Assembly: GCA_005773635.1 (NCBI GenBank)
Contig: SXHN01000052.1
Location: 26,786 to 90,785, forward strand
Origin: Actinomycetota bacterium
GTDB lineage: Bacteria > Actinomycetota > Acidimicrobiia > IMCC26256 > PALSA-610
Reading direction: 5' to 3'
Length of the DNA stretch: 64,000 bases
Shown here: positions 1 through 8,463 of the stretch, piece after piece
How the letters are laid out: the number at the start of each line of letters is the position of its first letter
How positions within the stretch are numbered: position 1 is the first letter of the stretch
Notes under the pieces: model-generated
What the model saw: only the letters and a program-made list of their open reading frames with translations
What the model was told of the DNA's origin: nothing
The model's database searches: none
Program-made: the position numbers and the translations under genes

Positions 1-230
1 TCGCCTTCGACGCACCCCATCACCTCGGAGCGCTTGAGCGCCTTGGTCCGGAAGCGACCAGTGAGGCCCTCCAAGACGGCCGATACGCGGTTCGGTTTTC
101 GGCGACGAGCTTGGGGGCGGTGCGCAGTTTCGTGCTCGGTTTTCTCGAACATGCTGAAGTGATTGAACCGCCCGAATTGCGAGAGTCGATTATCAGCTGG
201 TTGCAGTCGATCGCAGACGTCGCGTCGTGA
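1..230 (+). CDS. WYL-domain regulator, PafB-like (3' end only)
   Basis: Only the last ~75 residues are in the window; the reading frame is open from base 3 to the TGA at 228-230. The C-terminal stretch FLEHAEVIEPPELRESI followed by a Trp-Leu-Gln helix is the usual end of the WCX extension of WYL-domain transcription factors. The stop overlaps the GTG start of the next WYL gene (GTGA, 227-230). A tandem WYL pair upstream of tatA/tatC is the pafB-pafC arrangement of actinobacteria, in which the heterodimer activates the DNA-damage response. The DNA-binding HTH is outside the window, so the PafB assignment rests on context. Confidence 0.75.
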   Translation, partial: AFDAPHHLGALERLGPEATSEALQDGRYAVRFSATSLGAVRSFVLGFLEHAEVIEPPELRESIISWLQSIADVAS

Positions 231-1198
231 GTAACGGTCGCGCGATTGCAGAACATGAAATTCAACGCATTCTGGCGTTAGTTCCATGGCTCGTTGCAAA
301 CCCAGGCTCGTTGCGAACCGACGTAGCGCAGCGCTTCGGCATCTCCAGCGAACAACTCGATCAAGATCTTGATCTCATGCTGATGGTTGGTGTACCGCCC
401 TACACCCCTGGCGATTACATCGACGTCGATGACGATGGCGAAACGATCACGCTGCGGATGGCCGATTCATTCCGGCGGCCACCGCAGCTCACGGGCCCAG
501 AAGGCCTTGCCGTTTTGGCTGCCGGACGGGCATTACTAGCGGTTCCCGGTTCCGACCCTGACGGGCCACTCGCAAGCGCGCTCGCCAAACTCGCCGACGC
601 ACTTGGCAACCCAAACATTGCGGTGTCGATTGATGAACCACCACACCTCGCTATCGCTCGCGAGGCGGTCGAGGAACGCCGCGAACTCCAAATCACTTAC
701 TGGACTGCAAGTCGGGACGCGCAAACCAATCGTGTCGTGCAACCAAACGCAGTCTTTTTTGCCGAGGGTGCGTGGTATCTCGATGCTTGGTGTCGGCGGG
801 CCGACGATGACCGGCTCTTTCGCGTGGACCGGATCCGTGCCGCACAACTCACGCCCACGAAGTTTCCTTCGAACGACGACTGGGTGCAGCGAGAAACGTT
901 GTACCAACCCCGAGCGAACGATCCGCAAGTTTCGCTGGACGTGACGGCTGACGCCCGATGGGTAGGGGAGCAGTATCCCGCTGAGTCGATCGAAGATATG
1001 GCGCAAGGTGGCCAACGCATCACACTACGCGTCAGCGAAGTCGCGTTCTTGGAACGCTTGGTGTTGCGGCTCGGGCCTAGCGCAAGCGTCGTGAAGGGTA
1101 CAGGGCCCACAGATTTCTCAGCACAACAGTCTGCGCTGCGGGTGCTCGCCCGCTACGGTGCGACGACGGGCCACAACACCATGCCCAAACCTCACTAG
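227..1198 (+). CDS. pafC: WYL-domain transcriptional regulator PafC-like
   Basis: The 323-residue protein starts with GTG overlapping the stop of the preceding WYL gene, so the two are translationally coupled. The N-terminal ~60 residues form a helix-turn-helix-like segment (ALVPWLVANPG, then RTDVAQRFGISSEQLDQDL). A WYL domain lies near residues 145-215 (AVEERRELQITYWTASRD; AWYLDAWCRRADDDRLFRVD), and a WCX-type tail follows. In mycobacteria PafB and PafC act as a heterodimer to activate RecA-independent DNA repair genes. Length and order (PafB, PafC, then Tat genes) fit the family. No proteasome or pup gene is visible because the window begins here. Confidence 0.85.
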   Translation: MSNGRAIAEHEIQRILALVPWLVANPGSLRTDVAQRFGISSEQLDQDLDLMLMVGVPPYTPGDYIDVDDDGETITLRMADSFRRPPQLTGPEGLAVLAAGRALLAVPGSDPDGPLASALAKLADALGNPNIAVSIDEPPHLAIAREAVEERRELQITYWTASRDAQTNRVVQPNAVFFAEGAWYLDAWCRRADDDRLFRVDRIRAAQLTPTKFPSNDDWVQRETLYQPRANDPQVSLDVTADARWVGEQYPAESIEDMAQGGQRITLRVSEVAFLERLVLRLGPSASVVKGTGPTDFSAQQSALRVLARYGATTGHNTMPKPH

Positions 1199-1275
1199 TC
1201 ACGCTTTGCGCGAGTCCCTGTGGTGCCCACCGATCAGGCATAGGGATTGACAGAAACGATTGGCGCCACCGGTAT

Positions 1276-1956
1276 ATGGACGAACAGCCTGAGGATCTTC
1301 CCTTCGACTCCGCCACTGGTGCTGGCGCAACAGTTGCAACCCATGGAGAAATACTTCCAGATGTCGCGACCAAGGGCCGTCGCAAGCGGTCCAACGCAAC
1401 CCGCCAAGCGATCGAGTGGGGATTACTCATCGTTGGAGCCGTGCTCCTCGCGCTCGTCATCCGAGGCACGTTGGTGCAGGCTTTTTACATTCCATCTGAG
1501 TCGATGGAACCAACATTGCACGGTTGCATGAACTGCAATAACAATGACCGAATACTCGTGAACAAACTCGCCTATAAGTTCGGCGACCCTGAACGGGGCG
1601 ACATTGTGGTGTTCAAGAGCCCACCAGGCGAAACCAATTCAAACATCAAAGATCTTGTCAAACGCGTCATCGCCCTACCCGGCGAAAAAATCGAAGCTCG
1701 CAACAACGCGATTTACATCACCAAGGCGGGCGAAACCGAACCACAAAAGCTCGAAGAGCCCTACATCAACCCGGCGTGCAAGGACCGAGTAGGCAGCCTC
1801 ACCGCACAAACGTTACCGCCCGGCCACTACTTCATGATGGGTGACAACCGGTGCGCTTCATCGGATTCGCGGGTGTTTGGGCCGGTCAAAAGAAGCTCGT
1901 TCGTCGGACGAGCCTTCGTACGAATCTGGCCCATCAGCCGCTTCAAAATCCTGTAG
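1276..1956 (+). CDS. lepB: Signal peptidase I
   Basis: The 226-residue protein is a membrane serine protease that cleaves signal peptides of secreted proteins. It has a hydrophilic N-terminus, one membrane helix (about residues 48-63) and the catalytic box IPSESMEPTL with nucleophile Ser76. The general base is Lys129 in LVKRVIALPGEKIE, and the box MGDNRCASSDSRVFGPV near the C-terminus is also conserved. Two cysteines (Cys84, Cys87) directly follow the Ser box. The ATG at 1276 gives a normal family length. The 3' end overlaps the convergent glycerophosphodiesterase gene by 14 nt. It lies before tatA/tatC, giving a secretion-biased neighbourhood. Confidence 0.95.
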   Translation: MDEQPEDLPFDSATGAGATVATHGEILPDVATKGRRKRSNATRQAIEWGLLIVGAVLLALVIRGTLVQAFYIPSESMEPTLHGCMNCNNNDRILVNKLAYKFGDPERGDIVVFKSPPGETNSNIKDLVKRVIALPGEKIEARNNAIYITKAGETEPQKLEEPYINPACKDRVGSLTAQTLPPGHYFMMGDNRCASSDSRVFGPVKRSSFVGRAFVRIWPISRFKIL

Positions 1957-2650
1957 CGACTTGGGTCACCGTTTCCACCATGCGTTGAGGCCGGTCGCAG
2001 TAGAGGCCATCGATGCCTATCCTCGTCATTTCGCGAAGATGCCGAATCTCTTGAACATCCCAAGCAAATGCCTTGATATCAAAGCGATGAAATAGCGCCA
2101 CGAGCCCAGCGGTCCATTCGGTGTGGCGGAAATTCATGACGTCAACCCCGGCGACCTGCAGATTACGGGCGTGCTGCTCCAGACCAACCCCAAGGCGCTC
2201 CTTCGGAAACGAGTGCACAAGCCGAGCCGTCGTGTCGGCCCGGATCGCTGCAAGATCCTCGACAATGGGATAACACACCCATAACCGCTGCTCAGCGCCA
2301 TATTTACGAGCGACCTGAATCATTGGTTCGATCACTTTGTGATGCTTCGCGTCAATGGAGAACTCGAAATTGGTCCCGAGCGCGTCAAATGCCGCATCGA
2401 GCGTCGGTACGCCGTATGCAGCCAGCTCTTCAGCTGTGGATTCGCGAACGTTGCGCCGTCGCGGCCGACGGCCTACCCATCGGTCGTGCGCGAGGACCAC
2501 TGCGCCGTCAAGGCACACCCAGGCGTCCGATTCCAGGCCTGTCACGCCCGCGGCGATGGCCGCTTCGAAGGCAGGGATGGTGTTTTCGGGGTAGTCAATT
2601 CGTGCGCCACGATGAGCGAACATGATCGGTTGGGTGAGGTCCGGTGCCAC
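1943..2650 (-). CDS. Glycerophosphodiester phosphodiesterase
   Basis: The 235-residue protein hydrolyses glycerophosphodiesters to glycerol-3-phosphate and an alcohol. The GDPD signature is clear: FAHRGARIDYPENT carries the catalytic His-Arg and first metal Glu, and GLESDAWVCLDGAVVLAHD carries the E-x-D metal pair and second His. A late FAWDVQE and a DGLYCDRP segment complete the TIM barrel. There is no signal peptide, so it is probably cytoplasmic. The start is GTG at 2650; a later ATG (2623) would remove only nine residues but sits almost on the catalytic motif. It overlaps lepB convergently by 14 nt. Confidence 0.9.
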   Translation of the reverse strand: MAPDLTQPIMFAHRGARIDYPENTIPAFEAAIAAGVTGLESDAWVCLDGAVVLAHDRWVGRRPRRRNVRESTAEELAAYGVPTLDAAFDALGTNFEFSIDAKHHKVIEPMIQVARKYGAEQRLWVCYPIVEDLAAIRADTTARLVHSFPKERLGVGLEQHARNLQVAGVDVMNFRHTEWTAGLVALFHRFDIKAFAWDVQEIRHLREMTRIGIDGLYCDRPQRMVETVTQVATGF

Positions 2651-2778
2651 AGTCGCCCTTTGCCTAGTCGTTGACAGTGGATTCCATCACAACCAACCCA
2701 TTGGCTACTCAAGGCATCCCGTTTGGCTGCCGAGAGGTACGACATCATCGCAGCACAGCGGTGCGGGGCCAACCAGGG

Positions 2779-3150
2779 ATGGAGCACAAGGCCGTGACGA
2801 CCATTAGGGCGAATTGTCCAAGTTGTGGGGACGTACAACTCAGGGCGAATGATCTCACCGTTCGGGTGTGTTCAGACGATGAGAGCGGTGCCTATTGTTT
2901 CCGGTGTCCGGATTGCGAAATGCCGGTCGCCAAAGAGGCCAGCCGGCGGATAGTCGATCTCCTAGTCGGATCCGGAGTACGCATGCAGGTGTGGCGGCTT
3001 CCTGCCGAACTCAAGGAACATCGCCCGGGTCCATCACTCGAACCCGACGATCTGCTCGACTTCCATCTGCATCTCCAGACCGAAGACTGGTTTGCACACC
3101 TTGCGGCGACCGTGCACGACGCCTTGAATCCCGACGTCGGCGAACGCTGA
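2779..3150 (+). CDS. Small zinc-ribbon protein of unknown function
   Basis: The 123-residue protein has an N-terminal zinc ribbon: a CPSCGD knuckle followed about 25 residues later by CFRCPDC. The C-terminal half is acidic and ends in a helix. The start was placed at ATG 2779; GTG 2794 is an alternative that would begin just before the zinc ribbon. The open frame extends upstream to 2671, but that part looks non-native. It precedes a short membrane protein and tatA on the same strand. I do not recognise a characterised homolog; a nucleic-acid or protein-binding role is only suggested by the zinc ribbon. Confidence 0.65.
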   Translation: MEHKAVTTIRANCPSCGDVQLRANDLTVRVCSDDESGAYCFRCPDCEMPVAKEASRRIVDLLVGSGVRMQVWRLPAELKEHRPGPSLEPDDLLDFHLHLQTEDWFAHLAATVHDALNPDVGER

Positions 3151-3170
3151 TAGACGGGTACGCTGCCGTG

Positions 3171-3386
3171 ATGATCGTTGCCGTGCTTGTTGTCACGACG
3201 TTGAGTCTTGGCATTATTCTGCTCTGTTCGAATCTGGCCCGCGGCTCGGTCAACGCGACTGTCGATCTCCTTGCCAGCACCCGTCATGAATTGCGCCCCG
3301 CGTTGCTTCGGGTTCGCACCGATGCCCAGCGAAGCGCAGAGCTGCGCGCCGCGCTGATGGGCGACGCGGCGGATCGCTCCCGGTAA
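3171..3386 (+). CDS. Small single-pass membrane protein
   Basis: The 71-residue protein starts at ATG 3171, with an overlapping GTG at 3168 as alternative. It has one N-terminal transmembrane helix (IVAVLVVTTLSLGIILLCSNLA, split here as residues 2-23) and a basic, helical cytoplasmic tail rich in Arg and Ala. It lies between the zinc-ribbon gene and tatA, 44 nt before the latter, on the same strand. The size and topology resemble TatA-class or small accessory membrane proteins, but the Phe-Gly-Pro hinge of TatA is absent. Function unknown. Confidence 0.5.
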   Translation: MIVAVLVVTTLSLGIILLCSNLARGSVNATVDLLASTRHELRPALLRVRTDAQRSAELRAALMGDAADRSR

Positions 3387-3430
3387 CATCGTCAGCGATC
3401 ATCACACGAGATCGCGAAAGGACGTAGCTG

Positions 3431-3739
3431 ATGGGGTTCCCCGGCGGAGGAGAATTCCTCGCCATCTTGGTGGTTGCGCTGGTGGTCTTCGGACCTCACC
3501 GACTCCCTGAGATCGCCCGCCAGCTTGGCGACGCGATGGGCAAGCTGCGTGGGATGCAGGCCACCGTCAAACGTGAAATCAACGACGCCATCAACCTCAA
3601 TCCTGCCAACACGAGCGCGATTGGGCATTCGTCGAGCGCTCCAAGCTATGGCGAATATGGCATGGATGAACCGCCGCCGCCACCATCTGTCGGCGCGGCG
3701 CCTGACCGCATTGAACCGCCGACCAGCAGCTTCGACTGA
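3431..3739 (+). CDS. tatA: Twin-arginine translocase subunit TatA/TatB
   Basis: The 102-residue protein has a short N-terminal membrane helix (EFLAILVVALVV), the family hinge FGPHRLPEIARQLG, and an amphipathic helix continuing through GKLRGMQATVKREIND. The tail is low-complexity with PPPPP. With TatC it forms the Sec-independent channel for folded proteins. An AAAGGA ribosome site lies 8 nt before the ATG. The extended amphipathic helix and acidic tail are closer to TatB in flavour; with no second TatA-like gene in view, it may serve either role. It is 30 nt upstream of tatC, so they form an operon. Confidence 0.9.
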   Translation: MGFPGGGEFLAILVVALVVFGPHRLPEIARQLGDAMGKLRGMQATVKREINDAINLNPANTSAIGHSSSAPSYGEYGMDEPPPPPSVGAAPDRIEPPTSSFD

Positions 3740-3769
3740 GCAGCAGAGCTCAACGACAGACATGTTCAC

Positions 3770-4564
3770 ATGGCACACGGAATAACTGAAGAACCTGGCG
3801 CCTCCGGTGACGCCGAGCTCGAACGAGATGCACGTATGACGCTCATGGAGCATCTTGTCGAACTGCGCAACCGAATTGTGATTTCGTTGGCGGCGGTTTT
3901 TGCCTTCAGCATCATCGGATTCATGCTGTACGAAACCATCACGGATTTTCTCACTGGGCCGCTCACCAACGCCAGCAGCAACCTCAAACAGTGCAAAGCG
4001 GCCGACGCGAACTGCAGCAAACTCATCACAACCGACTTTTTGTCACCGTTCGTTGTACGGCTCAAGCTCGCGAGCTATTTCGGAGTGCTGTGTTCATCGC
4101 CCATCGTGATGTGGCAAATATGGCGGTTCGTCACGCCCGCACTCAACGCCAAAGAACGCAAATACGCGCTCCCGTTCATCGCGACTTCCACGACCTTGTT
4201 CGCAGCCGGGGTTACCACCGCATGGTTTACCCTGGAAAAGGCCCTGCAGTTCCTGATCTCGATCGGGGGCGGCAACATCAATGTGCAGTCGACAGCCGAT
4301 TCTTACGTCACCTTGGTAGGCCTCATCTTTCTCGGCTTCGGATTGTCGTTTCAGTTCCCGGTGCTCCTCGTATGCTTGCTGCTCGCTCGAGTGGTCACCA
4401 CGGCATCGTTGCGAAAATACCGGCGCCATGCAATTGTTGGCATCGTCGTTTTCGCGGCAGTCATCACTCCGAGCCAAGATCCCTATACGTTGTTTCTCAT
4501 GGCAGGGCCAATGTGGCTCTTTTATGAAACATCCATTGTCATCGGAAGGGTAATGAAACGATGA
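3770..4564 (+). CDS. tatC: Twin-arginine translocase subunit TatC
   Basis: The 264-residue polytopic membrane protein is the Tat signal-peptide receptor. It contains the N-terminal MTLMEHLVELRNRI motif, several hydrophobic segments, and the conserved loop SPIVMWQIWRFVTPALNAKE that includes the Pro and Glu residues important for signal recognition. A second hallmark is LGFGLSFQFPVLL, and VFAAVITPSQDPYTLFLM is the last helix region. Its stop overlaps the ATG of the following membrane protein (ATGA, 4561-4564). The length is normal for actinobacteria. Confidence 0.95.
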   Translation: MAHGITEEPGASGDAELERDARMTLMEHLVELRNRIVISLAAVFAFSIIGFMLYETITDFLTGPLTNASSNLKQCKAADANCSKLITTDFLSPFVVRLKLASYFGVLCSSPIVMWQIWRFVTPALNAKERKYALPFIATSTTLFAAGVTTAWFTLEKALQFLISIGGGNINVQSTADSYVTLVGLIFLGFGLSFQFPVLLVCLLLARVVTTASLRKYRRHAIVGIVVFAAVITPSQDPYTLFLMAGPMWLFYETSIVIGRVMKR

Positions 4565-5139
4565 GCGCGCGGAGCCGCAAGTCTCGCAATCAGCCAGCAC
4601 TGAACGCCGTATCGCGACGTGACCGGGCGATCGCGATTGGAGGCTCATTCGGCATTGTCTTGATCAGCGCGGTCCTGATCTGGGCCATGCGACCTGGCAA
4701 TGTCCGGCCCGGATCCGGCGGCATTATTTATCGTCAGCCGCGAGCCTCATGGCTGGTCTTGTTGTTCATCGCCGGCGTCTCCCTCTGCTGGTGGTTTGCC
4801 AAGCGTTCCGACTCAAAATTTCGAAATACATCTCGAGCCGCGGCACTCATGATTGCGGGAGTGACTCTCACCGCGGTGGCAGTTGTGGTGTTTTGGGACG
4901 TGAAATGGGACGGCATCGTGCGCACTTACACTCCGCCGCCCACCTTCCCCACAGCGCCGATACCTACATCGACGACAACGGCCCCTGGGGCCACAACTAC
5001 GACGGCTTCCTCGACCGGTCCAGGCGCAACGACCACGACGCTGCTCGGGCCAACCACGACGGCCGATACGTCAGCCAGCACAACGACTGCCACCTCGACC
5101 CCGACCCCGACGGTCGCACCAACGACCACAGGCGGATGA
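4561..5139 (+). CDS. Membrane protein with Thr/Pro-rich tail
   Basis: The 192-residue protein has three predicted membrane segments: about residues 21-42 (IAIGGSFGIVLISAVLIWAM), 61-80 (WLVLLFIAGVSLCWW) and 94-115 (AALMIAGVTLTAVAVVVFW). A low-complexity tail of about 65 residues follows, made almost entirely of Thr, Pro, Ala and Ser. The tail probably lies outside the membrane as a flexible, possibly glycosylated stalk. The gene overlaps tatC by four bases at its start and helY by ATGA at its end (5136-5139), so translation of all three is coupled. No enzymatic motif is visible and I do not recognise the family. Confidence 0.75.
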   Translation: MSARSRKSRNQPALNAVSRRDRAIAIGGSFGIVLISAVLIWAMRPGNVRPGSGGIIYRQPRASWLVLLFIAGVSLCWWFAKRSDSKFRNTSRAAALMIAGVTLTAVAVVVFWDVKWDGIVRTYTPPPTFPTAPIPTSTTTAPGATTTTASSTGPGATTTTLLGPTTTADTSASTTTATSTPTPTVAPTTTGG

Positions 5140-7772
5140 CCACGCCGGCGTCGCCGGAGTCTTTTGCCGCGGCGCTCAGCTTCGATCTTGATGAGTTTCA
5201 ACTTCACGCGATTCGGGCCCTAGCCGAAGGCGATTCGGTGCTCGTCGCTGCACCAACGGGTGCCGGCAAGACTCTCGTCGCAGAGTACGCGATCGCGCGC
5301 GCGATTGCCGCGGGCCGCAAGACGTTTTACACGACGCCGCTCAAAGCGCTGTCGAATCAAAAGTACGGTGATTTGGTGCGGGCGTACGGCCCAGATGCGG
5401 TCGGACTTCTCACCGGCGATAATGCCATCAACGGCGATGCCTCGGTAGTCGTAATGACCACCGAGGTGTTGCGCAACATGATTTACGCAAATAGCCCTGC
5501 CCTGCACAACCTGCAGTATGTGGTGTTGGACGAAGTGCACTATCTCCAAAACCCGTACCGCGGTTCGGTGTGGGAGGAGGTCATCATTCATCTCGATCTC
5601 GACGTTGAGTTGGTGTGTCTGAGCGCAACGGTCTCCAACGCTGAAGAATTCGCTGAATGGTTGCGCACCGTACGGGGCAGTACGACTGCGGTAATTGAGG
5701 AGAAACGCCCCGTCGAGCTGCGGCATTTGTACGCAGTTGGCGATCGCACAGCCGAGAGCCTGCACCTGTTGGCTACCTTCGTGGGAGAAGGCGCCGGCGA
5801 GCTTCGGCCGAATCCCGAGGCCGCTCGCCTCGACCGCAAGGCGGTTGGGCCCAAGGCTCACCGGCCGCGCGGGTCAAAGCTGTACGCGCCGCGACGCGCC
5901 GAGCTTGTGGAACGGCTCGGCGATGAGTCGTTGCTGCCGGTCATCTACTTCATCTTCAGCCGCGCTGCCTGCGATGACGCGGTCCGCCAATGTTTGCGCG
6001 ATGGTCTGCGCCTCACAAAGCCCCATGAACGTCGCGAACTGCGCCGGATTGCTGAACAACATGTTGCTGCACTGTCTGACAATGATCTCGATGTCCTTGA
6101 CTACGACTCGTGGTTTGCTGGCTTCGAGCAAGGCATCGCTTCGCACCATGCTGGCCTCGTTCCACCAATGAAAGAGGCCGTCGAGCACGCGTTCATGTTG
6201 GGGCTCGTCAAGGTTGTCTTCGCTACCGAAACATTGTCGTTGGGCATCAATATGCCAGCCCGGTCGGTGGTCATCGAAAAGCTCTCAAAATTCACCGGCG
6301 AACACCACGAGAACTTGACCCCCGGCGAGTACACCCAACTCGCAGGGCGCGCGGGCCGCAGAGGACTCGACGAACTCGGATATGCAGTCGTTTGTTGGAA
6401 CCCCTTCGTACAGTTCGAACAAGTCGCAAGTCTCGCGTCCAAACGCACCTACGCACTGCGGTCGAGCTTTCGTCCCACCTACAACATGGCCGTCAATCTC
6501 GTACAGCGATGCGACCGCGAACGAGCGCATCATCTTTTGAACCTGTCGTTCGCGCAGTACCACGCGGATCGCGACGTGGTCGCGCTGGAACGACAACTCC
6601 AACGATCGAAAGATCAATTGCATAAGGCCGAAGCTCTGATCAATAACGGGCGCGGAGATCTGGAGCTCTATCGCCGATTAGTGAGCGAGTACGACAACGC
6701 CAAGCTCAACGCGGTTGCGCATCGGGGTGCGCGATTGGAATCACTTCGGCCTGGCGACGTAGTGCGATCGGCGAGAACGGGTCCCGTTGCGGTGCTCAAA
6801 CAAGATCGGGGGCGTTCGCCTGGTCGGATCATGGTAGTAACTGAGACCGCAAAGATACTTCGTCTCGGTTCAGCCGACTTTGCAACTTCGCCGCGGCGTG
6901 ACGGCACGATCGAACTTCCTCGGCCCTACGACGTTCGTGATCCCAAATTTCTTGCGGAAGCCGCGCACAGGCTTCGGAACTACCAATCCGATGACGCCCG
7001 AGCGGACCAAGACCGGGAGCTAGTTGATCTCGTGGCGGCCGAGGCCGCGTTGTCTGCGCATCCGGCAGCTCGCGATCCGGAGCTGAAAGCCCGACTCAAA
7101 GCAGCGAACTCGCTTGAGCGCCTGAACCGAGAAATCCGGAAACTTGAAAGCCGCGTCGACGGCCGCACCGAAACCTTGGCTCGCACCTTCGATCGCGTGC
7201 TCGGTTTGCTCGAAGGTTGGGGATATGTGCAGGAGTGGACGCTGACCGATGCTGGTGCCATGCTGGCTCGTCTGTACACCGAGGGGGATCTGCTACTTGC
7301 AGAAGCCATCCGCCGGGGCATACTCGATGATCTCGATCCTGGAGGGGTCGCGGCAATGGTTTCGTGTATCGCATATGAGCGACGCGGACCCGACAGCGAC
7401 GTTCCGGTGCCGCCGCGCAAATGGCCTTCGAAAGAAATTTCGACCCGCGCCAAACGCCTCGACGGAGTATGGCAACAACTACTGCTCGCCGAACGCGATG
7501 CCCGACTCCCCGAAACGCGCCAACCCGATCCGGGGTTCACCGCCGTGATCTCGGGGTGGGTAAATGGCACCGAACTGATCAAACTCCTGGATGACCACGA
7601 CATGACTGGCGGAGATTTCGTACGCACGATTAAGCAGATCATCGATCTCCTGCGACAAGTTGGCCAAATCGCGCTGGAACCGTCAACTGCAGCAGCGGCA
7701 CGCGCGGCCGCCGAGGCATGCATGCGTGGCGTCGTGTTGGCATCCAGCCACATCGGCGTTGTGGAGTACTGA
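5136..7772 (+). CDS. helY: Superfamily 2 RNA helicase, Ski2/Mtr4-like (HelY)
   Basis: The 878-residue protein is a DExH helicase. Motif I is VAAPTGAGKTLVAEYAIAR, motif II DEVHYLQ, motif III LSATVSN, and motif VI QLAGRAGRRGLDELGY; FEQGIASHHAGLVP is typical of the Ski2 family. The C-terminal ~170 residues (ILDDLDPGGVAAMVSCIAYE onward) match the DSHCT helical domain. The frame is open further upstream to 4749, but that segment is an out-of-frame reading of the membrane protein gene. The ATG at 5136 overlaps the upstream stop and puts motif Q (FDLDEFQLHAIRALA) at a normal place. The expected role is RNA remodelling or turnover. Confidence 0.93.
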   Translation: MTTPASPESFAAALSFDLDEFQLHAIRALAEGDSVLVAAPTGAGKTLVAEYAIARAIAAGRKTFYTTPLKALSNQKYGDLVRAYGPDAVGLLTGDNAINGDASVVVMTTEVLRNMIYANSPALHNLQYVVLDEVHYLQNPYRGSVWEEVIIHLDLDVELVCLSATVSNAEEFAEWLRTVRGSTTAVIEEKRPVELRHLYAVGDRTAESLHLLATFVGEGAGELRPNPEAARLDRKAVGPKAHRPRGSKLYAPRRAELVERLGDESLLPVIYFIFSRAACDDAVRQCLRDGLRLTKPHERRELRRIAEQHVAALSDNDLDVLDYDSWFAGFEQGIASHHAGLVPPMKEAVEHAFMLGLVKVVFATETLSLGINMPARSVVIEKLSKFTGEHHENLTPGEYTQLAGRAGRRGLDELGYAVVCWNPFVQFEQVASLASKRTYALRSSFRPTYNMAVNLVQRCDRERAHHLLNLSFAQYHADRDVVALERQLQRSKDQLHKAEALINNGRGDLELYRRLVSEYDNAKLNAVAHRGARLESLRPGDVVRSARTGPVAVLKQDRGRSPGRIMVVTETAKILRLGSADFATSPRRDGTIELPRPYDVRDPKFLAEAAHRLRNYQSDDARADQDRELVDLVAAEAALSAHPAARDPELKARLKAANSLERLNREIRKLESRVDGRTETLARTFDRVLGLLEGWGYVQEWTLTDAGAMLARLYTEGDLLLAEAIRRGILDDLDPGGVAAMVSCIAYERRGPDSDVPVPPRKWPSKEISTRAKRLDGVWQQLLLAERDARLPETRQPDPGFTAVISGWVNGTELIKLLDDHDMTGGDFVRTIKQIIDLLRQVGQIALEPSTAAAARAAAEACMRGVVLASSHIGVVEY

Positions 7773-7777
7773 GCCCC

Positions 7778-8410
7778 GTGGGGATTCGACCCGGCGAGCC
7801 GTGGGGTGTCATCTGCGACGCCGACCCCGACGTCACAGTCTCAGGCGACGACGCCGCGCTCTTGGCCGCCGCGACCTTGGCACCAGGCAGGCTGATTCGG
7901 TTCAAACCCGGCCCCAGCAGCCAGATCGGACCAGCGATAGGTCTCAGCGCAACGACGCGGTCAATCGGCATCGCGGTCCCAATGGACCTCCTGGCACTTT
8001 CCGACGGCCGCACTGCGGTCAATATGGTCATCTTGGGGACCACGCCCCAGCACCAACGTTGGTACACCAAGGATGTAGACCTCGGTCCGAGTATCGGCAA
8101 GGCTACGGGCATAGTCGTTGCGAACGGACAGTTTCTTGGCGGTTTGGACGTGGTGCCAAGGGGCCACCCCGGAGATGGGCGTGCCGAAGTGCACACCTAC
8201 CGGATGCTGCGCCGTGAACGGGCAGGCATGCGGAGCCTGCTTGCGTCGGGCGGCCACGTGCCGCATCCCAGAATCGAGACGCGTTCAGTGCGGTCAATCA
8301 CGATCTCGCCCCCGCGCCACATCGCCATTGAACTCGACGGACGGCCCGCGGGCAGGGTGGCTGAGATCACCATCACGGTCATCGAGAACGCGTACCGTCT
8401 GCTGCTATGA
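7778..8410 (+). CDS. Stand-alone lipid-kinase (YegS/DAGK) C-terminal-like domain
   Basis: The 210-residue protein begins at GTG 7778, six bases after the helY stop; CTG 7769 is another possible start. The central part, ATGIVVANGQFLGGLDVVP then GDGRAEVHTY, resembles the C-terminal beta-sandwich domain of diacylglycerol/sphingosine kinase-like enzymes (ANG-x-x-x-GGG, then DG). The later IAIELDGRPAGRVAEITITV corresponds to the terminal DGEP-type strand. The N-terminal catalytic domain with the GG-D-G-T nucleotide site is not present. It is coupled to helY upstream and overlaps the next reading frame (ATGA at 8407-8410). An ATP-independent binding or regulatory role is inference. Confidence 0.6.
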   Translation: MGIRPGEPWGVICDADPDVTVSGDDAALLAAATLAPGRLIRFKPGPSSQIGPAIGLSATTRSIGIAVPMDLLALSDGRTAVNMVILGTTPQHQRWYTKDVDLGPSIGKATGIVVANGQFLGGLDVVPRGHPGDGRAEVHTYRMLRRERAGMRSLLASGGHVPHPRIETRSVRSITISPPRHIAIELDGRPAGRVAEITITVIENAYRLLL

Positions 8411-8463
8411 AGCCCAGCGGAATACACCCCAGCGAGGTGGGCCGCCGGTACCATCGCCCTTCC

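Noticed and set aside
4749..5135. Upstream extension of helY
   Set aside because: This stretch is another reading frame of the Thr-rich membrane protein gene; its composition (His/Arg/Gly rich) is unlike helicases, and ATG 5136 overlaps the previous stop.
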